Positions 27,102-34,432 of a DNA stretch of 64,000 bases are shown one piece after another. Below the pieces are notes generated by a model that worked only from the letters and a program-made list of their open reading frames with translations, did not search any database and had not been told where the DNA came from. The DNA lies in assembly GCA_018222965.1 (NCBI GenBank), contig JAAEZH010000005.1:1-64000 (forward strand). The letters run 5' to 3'. Position 1 is the first letter of the stretch, and each line of letters opens with the position of its first letter. A program made the position numbers and the translations under genes. The stretch is from Bacteroidota bacterium (lineage in GTDB: Bacteria; Bacteroidota; Bacteroidia; Chitinophagales; Saprospiraceae).

Positions 27102-27956
27102 CTATGAATTATTGGCCTTCCACGCTTTCAGCATTTCTACCGGATCTTTGTGGGGTCTTCCTGTAACTGCCTCATAGTCTGATGGCACATCATTTACTCC
27201 TTTTTGAATGCCCTCATAAATACCGGAAATAACAGTGCCCAGAAATTCTCCCAGTGCAGCCTGCCTTTCTTTTTTATAGGCGGAGACAGATAAAGGCCGA
27301 TATCTAAGCTCAGTACCAAAGACCTGATTGATGTAAGTCGCCAGCTGACTTTGAGTAATCGCTTTCCCGCTCAGATTGAATGTTTGTCCATTGTGATCAT
27401 CGTTTAACAATAAGTTTGCATAAGCAAAAGCCAATTCACTTCGACTGGTGTATCCACATTTTCCATCGCCTGCACAATTGGAGATTTCACCCGCTTTGAC
27501 ATACTTGTCAATGTATTCCAGATCAGGTTCAATGTATATCCCGTTTCTTCCTATTGCCCATGACAAACCGGAGGCCCGCACATCTGCTTCTGTTTGTCGA
27601 TTGCTTTTTACGATCGAGCTGAATTCTGTCTCGTTTTCATTGCCAATGATGCTGGTATATACTATTTTTATCAGCCCGTTTTTTCGGGCGGCATCAATGA
27701 CGTTTCGGTGTTGTTGGATTCGCTTTTGGGGTTCATCCATACCCGACACCAACAACACCTTTTCGACACCACTTAGTGCCTTGTCAAAATCTTCCCTGTT
27801 GTTGTAATCTCCCTTTCTCGTCTCCACTCCGAGGTGCCTTGCATTCTCGGGAGTGCGGGCAATGGCTATAATGTTCTCCTTCCCGACTTCAGGAATTAGT
27901 GCTTTTACGATGGCAGCACCTAATTGGCCACTGGCGGCTGTTACTGCAATTTTCAT
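27102..27956 (-). CDS. NmrA-like NAD(P)-binding protein (quinone-reductase-like)
   Basis: The 284-residue protein has an N-terminal Rossmann motif TAASGQLG (residues 7-14). It follows the pattern of NmrA/QorB-type atypical short-chain dehydrogenases: RKGDYNN, then KIVYTSI, and a C-terminal substrate lobe ending PHKDPVEMLKAW. The YxxxK pair of classical SDRs is absent, and the usual position reads SSIVKSNRQTEADVRASG. QorB-type members reduce quinones. In this island, beside an HxlR regulator, a role in electrophile or quinone detoxification is plausible. It is the last gene of the leftward cluster. Confidence 0.87.
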   Translation of the reverse strand: MKIAVTAASGQLGAAIVKALIPEVGKENIIAIARTPENARHLGVETRKGDYNNREDFDKALSGVEKVLLVSGMDEPQKRIQQHRNVIDAARKNGLIKIVYTSIIGNENETEFSSIVKSNRQTEADVRASGLSWAIGRNGIYIEPDLEYIDKYVKAGEISNCAGDGKCGYTSRSELAFAYANLLLNDDHNGQTFNLSGKAITQSQLATYINQVFGTELRYRPLSVSAYKKERQAALGEFLGTVISGIYEGIQKGVNDVPSDYEAVTGRPHKDPVEMLKAWKANNS

Positions 27957-27987
27957 ACGCTGTTGTTGTAGGAATACTGGAAGTAAA

Positions 27988-28842
27988 CTAATGATTTTTG
28001 CGAATATTTATTGTCCCATTGGTTCGAACATAAAGGAGTATTTCCTCCTCTCCCTTACTGCTCAGTTTATGTATGGCTTTTGCCGTAGAACTAAAATAAC
28101 TTCCGGGATCCAAATCCAGAACATCCCCTTTCGGCATTATATATTTGGCTTCCCCTTTAATAACTACGGCACGAAACTCGCTTCCATTGCTTTCCAATGA
28201 GCCATCAAAACCAGATGGGAGTTTAACAAACAAACCTTTCCTCGAAGAATCTTCCCAGAGGAAGCTTATAGAAGCCTTGCTGCCGGACGTCACCCAACTG
28301 CTTCGATCGCTGTTTAGCCATACGACATTTGAAGCATCGATGTTGATTGGGCGTTCGCCATTGTCAAATGACTCTTCGGCAGGCTCTACCAAATAGGGCC
28401 CCTGATCAATTTCCACATAAGCGATATTTTCTTTGCCATTGGCAGCCGTTATATGGGCTTCCCCCTCCGGCTGGGTCCAAAAGCTGCCCGGTTGCATCCA
28501 CATAGTTTCTGCATCCGGATCATCATTGTGGATGGCTCCTTCAATGACAACAGCCCGATAGGTAACATTATGAATGTGGGGCGGGGAAGAAAATCCTTCC
28601 GTAAATTTTGCCAGGAAGCCCGTAGCCACTTCACCTTTTCGGTCGCCCCAAATTGTTCCGGCCTGAGGACTGGCGTCTCCCCGTGCGGGATTCAATTTTT
28701 CCCATTCAATTTCGGTACTTAAAATAACCGTATTCGTCGGTTTTTCTACTTTGACCTCTTCCGTTGTTTCCGTTTGGGAAGGGGCTGAGGTACAGGCACT
28801 CATCAGGGTAGTCAGGACCACCAGAACAGTTACAATTCTCAT
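27988..28842 (-). CDS. DUF4437 cupin-like lipoprotein
   Basis: The 284-residue product has a lipoprotein signal ending at the Cys in LMSACTSAP. It contains two cupin-like lobes. The first has [24 protein letters not shown] followed by [17 protein letters not shown], with metal-type His residues. The second has [13 protein letters not shown] and [17 protein letters not shown]. This matches DUF4437. The function of the family is not known to me. It lies between the NmrA-like and LLM genes in the same orientation. Confidence 0.85.
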   Translation of the reverse strand: MRIVTVLVVLTTLMSACTSAPSQTETTEEVKVEKPTNTVILSTEIEWEKLNPARGDASPQAGTIWGDRKGEVATGFLAKFTEGFSSPPHIHNVTYRAVVIEGAIHNDDPDAETMWMQPGSFWTQPEGEAHITAANGKENIAYVEIDQGPYLVEPAEESFDNGERPINIDASNVVWLNSDRSSWVTSGSKASISFLWEDSSRKGLFVKLPSGFDGSLESNGSEFRAVVIKGEAKYIMPKGDVLDLDPGSYFSSTAKAIHKLSSKGEEEILLYVRTNGTINIRKNH

Positions 28843-28928
28843 GATTTATTTATCTTTTTTTAGCAAGAGAGAAAATCAAAATCACCTTATTATATGAGGC
28901 GCTCTTTAGTGCGAGAAACCAAAAACGA

Positions 28929-29849
28929 TTAAAGGTTGGTAATAATATTTTCTCCTATTTCTTCGATAACTTCCGCCGCTGGCCGGGAGCCATATTTCAA
29001 ATTCAGTATTACATGATTCACCCCATATAATTCCAGGCGTTTTAAATGGGCCAACGTATAGGCTGTCCCCGCTTTAAAGCCAAGATGAATGGGCCGGGGT
29101 TGGGCATTTTTTTCACCTACTAAATCCACGTACAGCGACTGCATAAAAGGCTTCCATTCGACCTGAGCTTTAGCGAGCGAATCCTCCCATTGTTCCATTA
29201 TCCGCTGAAGAACCTCGAAATTTCGCGGATAATACAACCAGCCGTCAGCTTGTTTTGCGATCCAGTCTATTGATTGCCCGGAATACCCCGTTACCAACAT
29301 AGGAGTATTGTAGGGATTTTTGGGAAGTAGGTCTATCTGCCCATCCAGATGACCGTAATATTGAGATTGGTATTTTGGAAAGTTGTTCTGTAGTGCTTTG
29401 ATGTAGAAAAAAGCATCCCTGAATAGTTCGGCTTTTTCAGATAAGTCCTGGTTGAAGGCCGGATATTCAACCGGGCGGTCTCCCGAAGCAATTCCCAAAA
29501 TCAGTCGCCCTTTTGAAAGCACTTGCAGACTGGCGACAGACTTTGCCGTATGAACCGGATGCCGCAAAGGAAGGATTATGCTACCGCTTGCCAGGGCAAT
29601 CTCCTGAGTTTGATTCATGATATGCGTCATATAAACCCAGGGATCAAATAGTTGGCCGGCATCCCCAAAGCCGGGGTCATTAAACGGTACATCCCTAAAC
29701 CAAAGCGCCTTAAATCCCAGTTCTTCAGCGCGCATGGCCAGCTTTTCCTGATCCTCCATCTTCGGGATTGAGCCTTTATAGGATTCCAGGGGAAATACAA
29801 GTCCTAATGTCAACTTTTGCGGGGCCGCTATTTTTTGAAAGCTCGTCAT
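28929..29849 (-). CDS. LLM-class flavin-dependent oxidoreductase
   Basis: The 306-residue protein resembles bacterial luciferase-like monooxygenases of the BA3436 subgroup. Visible features are FKALWFRDVPFNDPGFGDAG, the ALASGSIILPLRHPVHTAKS strand pair and SKGRLILGIASGDRP near residues 125-140. Such enzymes use FMN and molecular oxygen on small organic substrates. The start codon follows the SDR stop codon with no gap, so the two are co-transcribed and probably functionally linked. Confidence 0.9.
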   Translation of the reverse strand: MTSFQKIAAPQKLTLGLVFPLESYKGSIPKMEDQEKLAMRAEELGFKALWFRDVPFNDPGFGDAGQLFDPWVYMTHIMNQTQEIALASGSIILPLRHPVHTAKSVASLQVLSKGRLILGIASGDRPVEYPAFNQDLSEKAELFRDAFFYIKALQNNFPKYQSQYYGHLDGQIDLLPKNPYNTPMLVTGYSGQSIDWIAKQADGWLYYPRNFEVLQRIMEQWEDSLAKAQVEWKPFMQSLYVDLVGEKNAQPRPIHLGFKAGTAYTLAHLKRLELYGVNHVILNLKYGSRPAAEVIEEIGENIITNL

Positions 29850-30638
29850 TTAAATTAAAAGGATTTGGCGGGTTGCTGAAATTAAGCCCATCACTTTTTT
29901 CTGATCATAAGCGTCCGGATGGGCGTGACCAAAAGCCCCCTTGTCATTGTCAAAATAGGCTCCGCTATGCGCAAGGTAAGATTCGGCGACAGCCAGATCA
30001 ACTAATACATTGACTCCTTTTTCAGCAGGAGACCAATGGTGGCCAAAAGCTTCCTGCACCATTTTTGTATTTAGTAAAGAACCCGGATTTACAGCGATAA
30101 CTGTACAAAACTTCCAACTTTGAGCCAGGTAAAAGCTCCACATGGTTAGAGCCAGCTTACTCTGGGCATATGCCTCCCGCTCTGAAATTTCTTGTCGCCC
30201 TTTCAGAGCTTCAACAGACACAGGCGATTGAGCGGCCGAACTTAGATTTATCAGGCGGGGCGATTCAGCCTTCTTCAGTAAGGGATGCAGGGCGTTTGTC
30301 AGCAACACCGGTGCCAAATAATTGACCACCAGCCGAATATCCGGTTTGCTTGTGCTTTGACTGGAGTATACCCCTGCATTATTGATCATTACATCTATTT
30401 TGGACACGACAGCCTTAATCTCTTCTGCCATTTCCCGGACCCGCTCAAAATCACTCAGATCACCGACAAAACCATGGATCTGATCATGGCCAGCCGCTTC
30501 TTTTACCTCAGAAATTACTTTATCGAGCTTTTCCGCGCTTCTGCCGTGTAGCAACAACTCGTTTCCCGCTTTAGCCAATTTTATGGCCGCAAGCTTTCCA
30601 AGCCCATCTGTGCTCCCCGTAATTAAAATTGTCTTCAT
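29850..30638 (-). CDS. Short-chain dehydrogenase/reductase
   Basis: This 262-residue classical-type SDR has the NAD(P)-binding motif TGSTDGLG (7-14), NNAG near residue 87, a Ser in NLSSAAQ (131-137) and catalytic Tyr157 and Lys161 in YAQSK. It is first in the leftward gene cluster and diverges from the HxlR regulator gene across a 255-bp spacer that contains operator-like repeats. This is the usual arrangement for an SDR controlled by an HxlR-type thiol or quinone sensor. Confidence 0.92.
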   Translation of the reverse strand: MKTILITGSTDGLGKLAAIKLAKAGNELLLHGRSAEKLDKVISEVKEAAGHDQIHGFVGDLSDFERVREMAEEIKAVVSKIDVMINNAGVYSSQSTSKPDIRLVVNYLAPVLLTNALHPLLKKAESPRLINLSSAAQSPVSVEALKGRQEISEREAYAQSKLALTMWSFYLAQSWKFCTVIAVNPGSLLNTKMVQEAFGHHWSPAEKGVNVLVDLAVAESYLAHSGAYFDNDKGAFGHAHPDAYDQKKVMGLISATRQILLI

Positions 30639-30815
30639 TTTTTTTCTAATTATTCGCTCTGATCTTACTTATGGCATTGAAGGTTGATGCTGGCCGGACT
30701 CCTAAGTGCCAGGGCTTTTAACTATTTCAAATCCGCTGATTTGACCTTATTACCGGGATCAAACCTCCTGCTTGCGTATCGCCTACTGAGAAAAGATTTT
30801 TTATTTCCACTGATT

Positions 30816-30865
30816 ACTATAATTAGTATAGTTGCAAAACTAAGTATAGTGATGTACTTTTGCAA
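30816..30865 (+). promoter_or_regulatory. HxlR promoter with overlapping operator-like repeats
   Basis: A promoter GTTG (30831-30834) and TACTTTTG (30855-30862) fits the Bacteroidota consensus with 20-bp spacing. It is overlaid by two direct repeats of TwAGTATAGT (30823 and 30841, 18 bp apart). A perfect inverted repeat TTGCAAAA/TTTTGCAA (30832-30839, 30858-30865) also overlaps it. These are good candidates for autoregulation and control of the divergent SDR operon. Confidence 0.6.
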
Positions 30866-30893
30866 TAACGGTCAAAAAGGATAGTATAAGATT

Positions 30894-31250
30894 ATGGAAG
30901 CTTCTGCACCTGACATGATTGAATTTAAAGGAAAGAAATACCCCTGCTGTACCAGTCTGACAATGGGTATTATTGGCGGCAAATGGAAAACCGTTATTCT
31001 GTACCACCTTATAGAAGGACCTCTTCGGTACAACCAGCTGCGCAAAAGTATGCCTACAGTAACTGAGCGCACATTAAGTCTTCAGTTACAGGCGCTGGAA
31101 GAAGACGGATTGGTATTGAGAAAGGTCTACCACAAAAAGCCTCCCCTTAAAGTCGAGTACTCCCTTTCAGAATTTGGGCAGACAGTCATCCCCCTGGTGC
31201 AGTCGATTGCTGCATGGGGAGATTCTGTAGTAGATACGTATTTAAAGTAA
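30894..31250 (+). CDS. HxlR family winged-helix transcriptional regulator
   Basis: The 118-residue regulator shows the HxlR pattern: N-terminal YPCCTSLTMGIIGGKWKTVIL, then RYNQLRKSMPTVTERTLSLQLQALEEDGLV (recognition helix) and the wing KPPLKVEYSLSEFG. The adjacent Cys pair lies where YodB/HypR-type members sense quinones, aldehydes or disulfide stress, so redox sensing is inferred. It is the only rightward gene of the island, and its stop codon is 4 bp before the right 87-bp repeat. Confidence 0.93.
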   Translation: MEASAPDMIEFKGKKYPCCTSLTMGIIGGKWKTVILYHLIEGPLRYNQLRKSMPTVTERTLSLQLQALEEDGLVLRKVYHKKPPLKVEYSLSEFGQTVIPLVQSIAAWGDSVVDTYLK

Positions 31251-31254
31251 TGCC

Positions 31255-31341
31255 CGCTTCCGCGGATGGCCTTATCCTGATGCCGTTGTATCAAAAGAAA
31301 GGAGAGGACGGCTTCTTCCTCATTCGGAGAATTGAGTATTA
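31255..31341. repeat. 87-bp perfect direct repeat, right copy
   Basis: This is an orphan copy of the 3' end of the desuccinylase-family gene, identical to 26915-27001. It lies 4 bp after the HxlR stop codon and is not preceded by the rest of that gene. Confidence 0.97.
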
Positions 31342-31372
31342 GTTTAGAGAGGAGCGTTGCGTAAGGAGCGTT

Positions 31373-31669
31373 TCAATTCAACGAAAACTGAAGTACATGA
31401 TCCTCTGAGTTATGGAAGGACAGTTCAGAAATATCGGGATCCATAAAATCAACAAGGGGAAAACGGGCGATGGTTTCCATAATCTCAAACTCACTTTCTC
31501 CACGCATAATGGTCCACAACTTTGACCGGTCTAAAGCCAGTGAATAGGCTTTAATATTTCCTTCTGCCATAAGTTTATCAACCATTGCCCTTTGTGCCGG
31601 AATGCGCTGCATAAATTCTTCTGTCATCACTGCCGGCAGGGCAAACTCTACCATGAATATTCGGTTCAT
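31373..31669 (-). CDS. Small muconolactone-isomerase/YciI-like alpha-beta barrel protein
   Basis: The 98-residue protein has the layout of a ferredoxin-like dimeric barrel: strand (RIFMVEFALP), helix (EEFMQRIPAQRAMVDKLMAEG), strand (IKAYSLALDRSKLWTIMRG), helix, and strand (FMDPDISELSFH). This resembles muconolactone delta-isomerase-like and YciI-like proteins, but key residues cannot be assigned. It lies just outside the right boundary of the island. Function is unknown. Confidence 0.7.
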   Translation of the reverse strand: MNRIFMVEFALPAVMTEEFMQRIPAQRAMVDKLMAEGNIKAYSLALDRSKLWTIMRGESEFEIMETIARFPLVDFMDPDISELSFHNSEDHVLQFSLN

Positions 31670-31982
31670 ATCGTATTGTGTATATTGTTAAGGGAAACAA
31701 CTTAAGCACTACTTAGTTCAGACTGTTTATCCAAACCCCGAAAAACCAGATCGAACAATTTGGCAACATTTTACATTACTTTTTTTGTGATATATTAAAA
31801 CCCGGCGGAAGAAACTTTTTACCTTCCGTCACGGCCAAAAGGCCAAAGCGGCACAGAACTTGTTCTGATTCAGGAAAATGCGCATATTTAGGACGATCGG
31901 TAATACTATACGTTTTTAGTCTTTCTGATCGTTATGGTAAAAACACATACCTGTGCATATCCTAAAAACAAAAAATTCAACC
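31670..31982. other. Spacer between the divergent YciI-like and SPOR-protein genes
   Basis: No gene is seen in these 313 bp. The stretch is A+T-rich. It contains the small inverted repeat GGCCAAAAGGCC near 31838 and probably holds the promoters of both flanking genes. I could not place a clear -33/-7 pair. Confidence 0.5.
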
Positions 31983-33677
31983 ATGCAAAAATTCTTTGGC
32001 CTAATCCTGGCCTTGGGTTTAACCTTTTCACTCTACGCACAAGGAGGACCTGCTTACACCGTTCAGGTAGGAACATTTTTAGATAGCAAAAGCGCTGATT
32101 TTGACGCTGTCAAATCCTACGGCTTTCTCTATGCCACAGAGCTAGGCGGCAATATGTCTCGCATCTACATGGGGGGCTACAATAGTTTTGAAGCGGCAGA
32201 AGCGGTAGCTCAACAAGCACGCGCCAAAGGTTATCTGGATGCCACCGTCGTACAACTCGATCCGGCCCGGGGACAAACAGTAACCGTCATTCAACTGGGT
32301 GTGCGAAACACCAAACAAGACATTAACTGGGAGAAATTCCAGAAAGCCGGCAGATTGTTTGTACTCCTAAACAATCAACAAATCAAGATAGTAACCGGCT
32401 TATATTCGAGCGTGGAAGCGGCTAACCCGACACTCCAAAAACTTCGTAAAGCAGGTTTTGACGATGCTTTCGTGAAAAATGTAAACAGCGTTTTGCTGCA
32501 CGAAGTAGATGCCTTTATTACGGGTGCCCCCATGGTAGCAGCAGCTATTCCGGAAGACTATGGATATGATCCGGCAGATGCTTCACCGGCTTCTTCCATT
32601 GACCCTATCCCGGAAGATTACGATATAATTGCCCCCGTTCCGAAAGGAGCAACTGCTCCGGAAAGGCCAAAACCAATGACCGTGAGCGAACCAAACATTC
32701 GCTCAAACATCAAACGTACCTCAGCCCTCGATCTTCAGCGCTACCTGAAAAAGGAAGGATCTTATAAAAGTAGCCTGGATGGTTATTACGGACGGGGGAC
32801 CTCCTCGGCATACGACGAGGTGTATCGAAGTCACCCTACTCTTCAACGCTATAAAAAGCTGGCTGCAGAGCGAAACTTTGATCCGTCTGCCAATGCTACC
32901 GGCATTCAAAAGTACATCAATGAAATCCCGTACAATCCGGCTGAATCTGAAGCAGGATTGATTCGTGACGGAAGTGCGATTTCCATGGCTTATCGGGCTT
33001 ATATTCTTTTTGTAAATGGCCAAACAGGATCTCCGGTAAACAACCTGATGAACCAGGCGATTAATTCGGCCTTCTCGGGTAAAAAAGTTAATCCGGTTCC
33101 CAATTTTGACTACAAGGCATCTTATGCCTACGAAAATCTGGGTCAATTGATACAGCATGTGGCTTACATCCATGCTGCTTCGGGAGATGCGGATGTTCCC
33201 TGCTGGTTGTTCCAGCAACATCCATCAGAAGCCAAAGAAGCATTTGATCCATCCTCAGTAAATGCCGCTTACAGCATTGAAAATTGCGGCGGCTTTACCG
33301 ACTGGAATGAAGTAAAGGTTCTCCTTACTATTGCCGAAGATATGAGCGCGACGATGGAGCCAGACCCGGCAAGGATTGAGATCGGACAGTCTGTTCAAAC
33401 CCGGAATCTCCTGGCACCGAAAGCCCTTTCTTCCGGAGAAGCTTCTTCTCTTGAAACCTGGCATATGAACCTCAAGAATAATCTCGCAGCCTGGGCCCTG
33501 AAAGACCCGATGCTCGAGGAGATTCACCTCGCTTTTGGGGTTGCCTTTTATCAGACACAGGTATTGCTGGAAGATTATTTTATGGACAAAGGACTCAATT
33601 CCGGTGAAGCAGAATCGCTGGCGCTTTCAACCCTGAAAGCCATGGTTGGTCCATACATGATCCGATTTATGAAATAA
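31983..33677 (+). CDS. Exported SPOR-domain protein with peptidoglycan-binding-like region
   Basis: I start at the ATG at 31983, giving 564 residues with a signal peptide (MQKFFGLILALGLTFSLYAQ). Two SPOR-like repeats follow: AYTVQVGTFLDSKSADFDAV to about residue 85, and TVTVIQLGVRNTKQDINWEKF to about 165. SPOR domains bind denuded peptidoglycan. After a Pro/Ala-rich linker comes a region resembling a peptidoglycan-binding module (LDLQRYLKKEGSYKSSLDGYYGRGT). The large alpha-helical C-terminal half is unassigned. The protein is probably periplasmic, attached to the cell wall. Confidence 0.85.
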   Translation: MQKFFGLILALGLTFSLYAQGGPAYTVQVGTFLDSKSADFDAVKSYGFLYATELGGNMSRIYMGGYNSFEAAEAVAQQARAKGYLDATVVQLDPARGQTVTVIQLGVRNTKQDINWEKFQKAGRLFVLLNNQQIKIVTGLYSSVEAANPTLQKLRKAGFDDAFVKNVNSVLLHEVDAFITGAPMVAAAIPEDYGYDPADASPASSIDPIPEDYDIIAPVPKGATAPERPKPMTVSEPNIRSNIKRTSALDLQRYLKKEGSYKSSLDGYYGRGTSSAYDEVYRSHPTLQRYKKLAAERNFDPSANATGIQKYINEIPYNPAESEAGLIRDGSAISMAYRAYILFVNGQTGSPVNNLMNQAINSAFSGKKVNPVPNFDYKASYAYENLGQLIQHVAYIHAASGDADVPCWLFQQHPSEAKEAFDPSSVNAAYSIENCGGFTDWNEVKVLLTIAEDMSATMEPDPARIEIGQSVQTRNLLAPKALSSGEASSLETWHMNLKNNLAAWALKDPMLEEIHLAFGVAFYQTQVLLEDYFMDKGLNSGEAESLALSTLKAMVGPYMIRFMK

Positions 33678-33700
33678 GGATCAGCAAATCAAAAGTAAAA

Positions 33701-33736
33701 GAGGCTGCCTGAAATTCAGACGGCCTCTTTTTTTTG
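33701..33736 (+). terminator. Terminator of the SPOR-protein gene
   Basis: GAGGC...GCCTC arms with an imperfect inner stem (33701-33727) are followed by a run of nine T. A TTCGGCGAA palindrome (33740-33748) follows immediately, between this gene and the convergent lipoprotein gene. Confidence 0.9.
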
Positions 33737-33739
33737 CCT

Positions 33740-33748
33740 TTCGGCGAA
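33740..33748. repeat. TTCGSCGAA palindrome within GCCTTTCGGCGAAAGCC
   Basis: A full-length 17-bp copy of the window-wide palindrome, placed directly after the terminator T-run between convergent genes. Confidence 0.85.
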
Positions 33749-33759
33749 AGCCAAAAAAC

Positions 33760-34287
33760 TTATTGCACCAAAAACTCGAGCGACAACCGACTTTCAATCG
33801 TTTCATTGGAGGTTTTTAGCAGGCGGTACCACACCTGGATGTGCACCTTATCTTCCAGCAACAGATCGGAAAGGTCGATGGGATTGGGAATGAGATTGAG
33901 ATCAAAATCTACATTCTGACCAACGAGGTCCCAGTAAAAGCCTTCAAATCCGCATTTGGTCGTACTGCTTCCTGCCGGACAAATCTGTACCACAAACTCC
34001 CGAAACAGGTCGTTGTAATCGCCATCACCAAAGATGGAAAACAACCGGCCATCACCGGGAACAATTCCGCTTACCTCCGACTCTTCTATGCCGAAACTGG
34101 CCAACAAAGCATCAATATTGGTTGGAACTTGCGGAAAATCGACATAATAAGTTTCCACCGCATTTTGGCCGGCAGGCATCACAAAGTCGAGATTCTGCAT
34201 GGGCATTTCAAATAGAAGGGGGGTCTCCTTTTCGCAGGAAGAAAAGAGCAATATTAGCCCGGAGAGTATAAAAAATCGCATCATCAT
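33760..34287 (-). CDS. Lipoprotein of unknown function
   Basis: I do not recognise a family. The 175-residue product has a lipoprotein signal ending at the Cys in LLFSSCEKE. The mature part is acidic and beta-rich, with two Cys (ICPAGSSTTKCG) that could form a disulfide. It ends in a strand pair around KVHIQVWYRLL. It is convergent with the SPOR-protein gene and divergent from the glutamate-cysteine-ligase-like gene. Confidence 0.8.
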   Translation of the reverse strand: MMMRFFILSGLILLFSSCEKETPLLFEMPMQNLDFVMPAGQNAVETYYVDFPQVPTNIDALLASFGIEESEVSGIVPGDGRLFSIFGDGDYNDLFREFVVQICPAGSSTTKCGFEGFYWDLVGQNVDFDLNLIPNPIDLSDLLLEDKVHIQVWYRLLKTSNETIESRLSLEFLVQ

Positions 34288-34432
34288 ATTCGTTTTTATT
34301 CGACAGCTTACCAGATTAAGCGAAGAACCGCTTACCTTATTGCCTCTATTCCCAATTTGTCCCCGCTAACAGGAGATTTTTCCTATCTTGATTTGGAAAA
34401 CTCCCCCGATAGCAGTTAAAAAAGAATTATAC

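Larger units (their letters stand above)
27002..31254. mobile_element. 4.25-kb redox-gene island between 87-bp direct repeats
   Basis: The segment lies between perfect direct repeats that duplicate the end of the upstream gene. It holds five complete genes: NmrA-like, DUF4437, LLM oxidoreductase, SDR and HxlR regulator. It looks more A+T-rich than its surroundings. No integrase or transposase is present. The structure fits insertion at a gene end with regeneration of that end, or repeat-mediated rearrangement. The mechanism is inferred. Confidence 0.6.

Noticed and set aside
26915..31341. Insertion sequence or transposon
   Set aside because: No transposase, no terminal inverted repeats, and the 87-bp direct repeats are far longer than target duplications made by known transposases.
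32721..33221. 166-codon minus-strand frame within the SPOR-protein gene
   Set aside because: Antisense to a gene with signal peptide, SPOR repeats and terminator. No motif.
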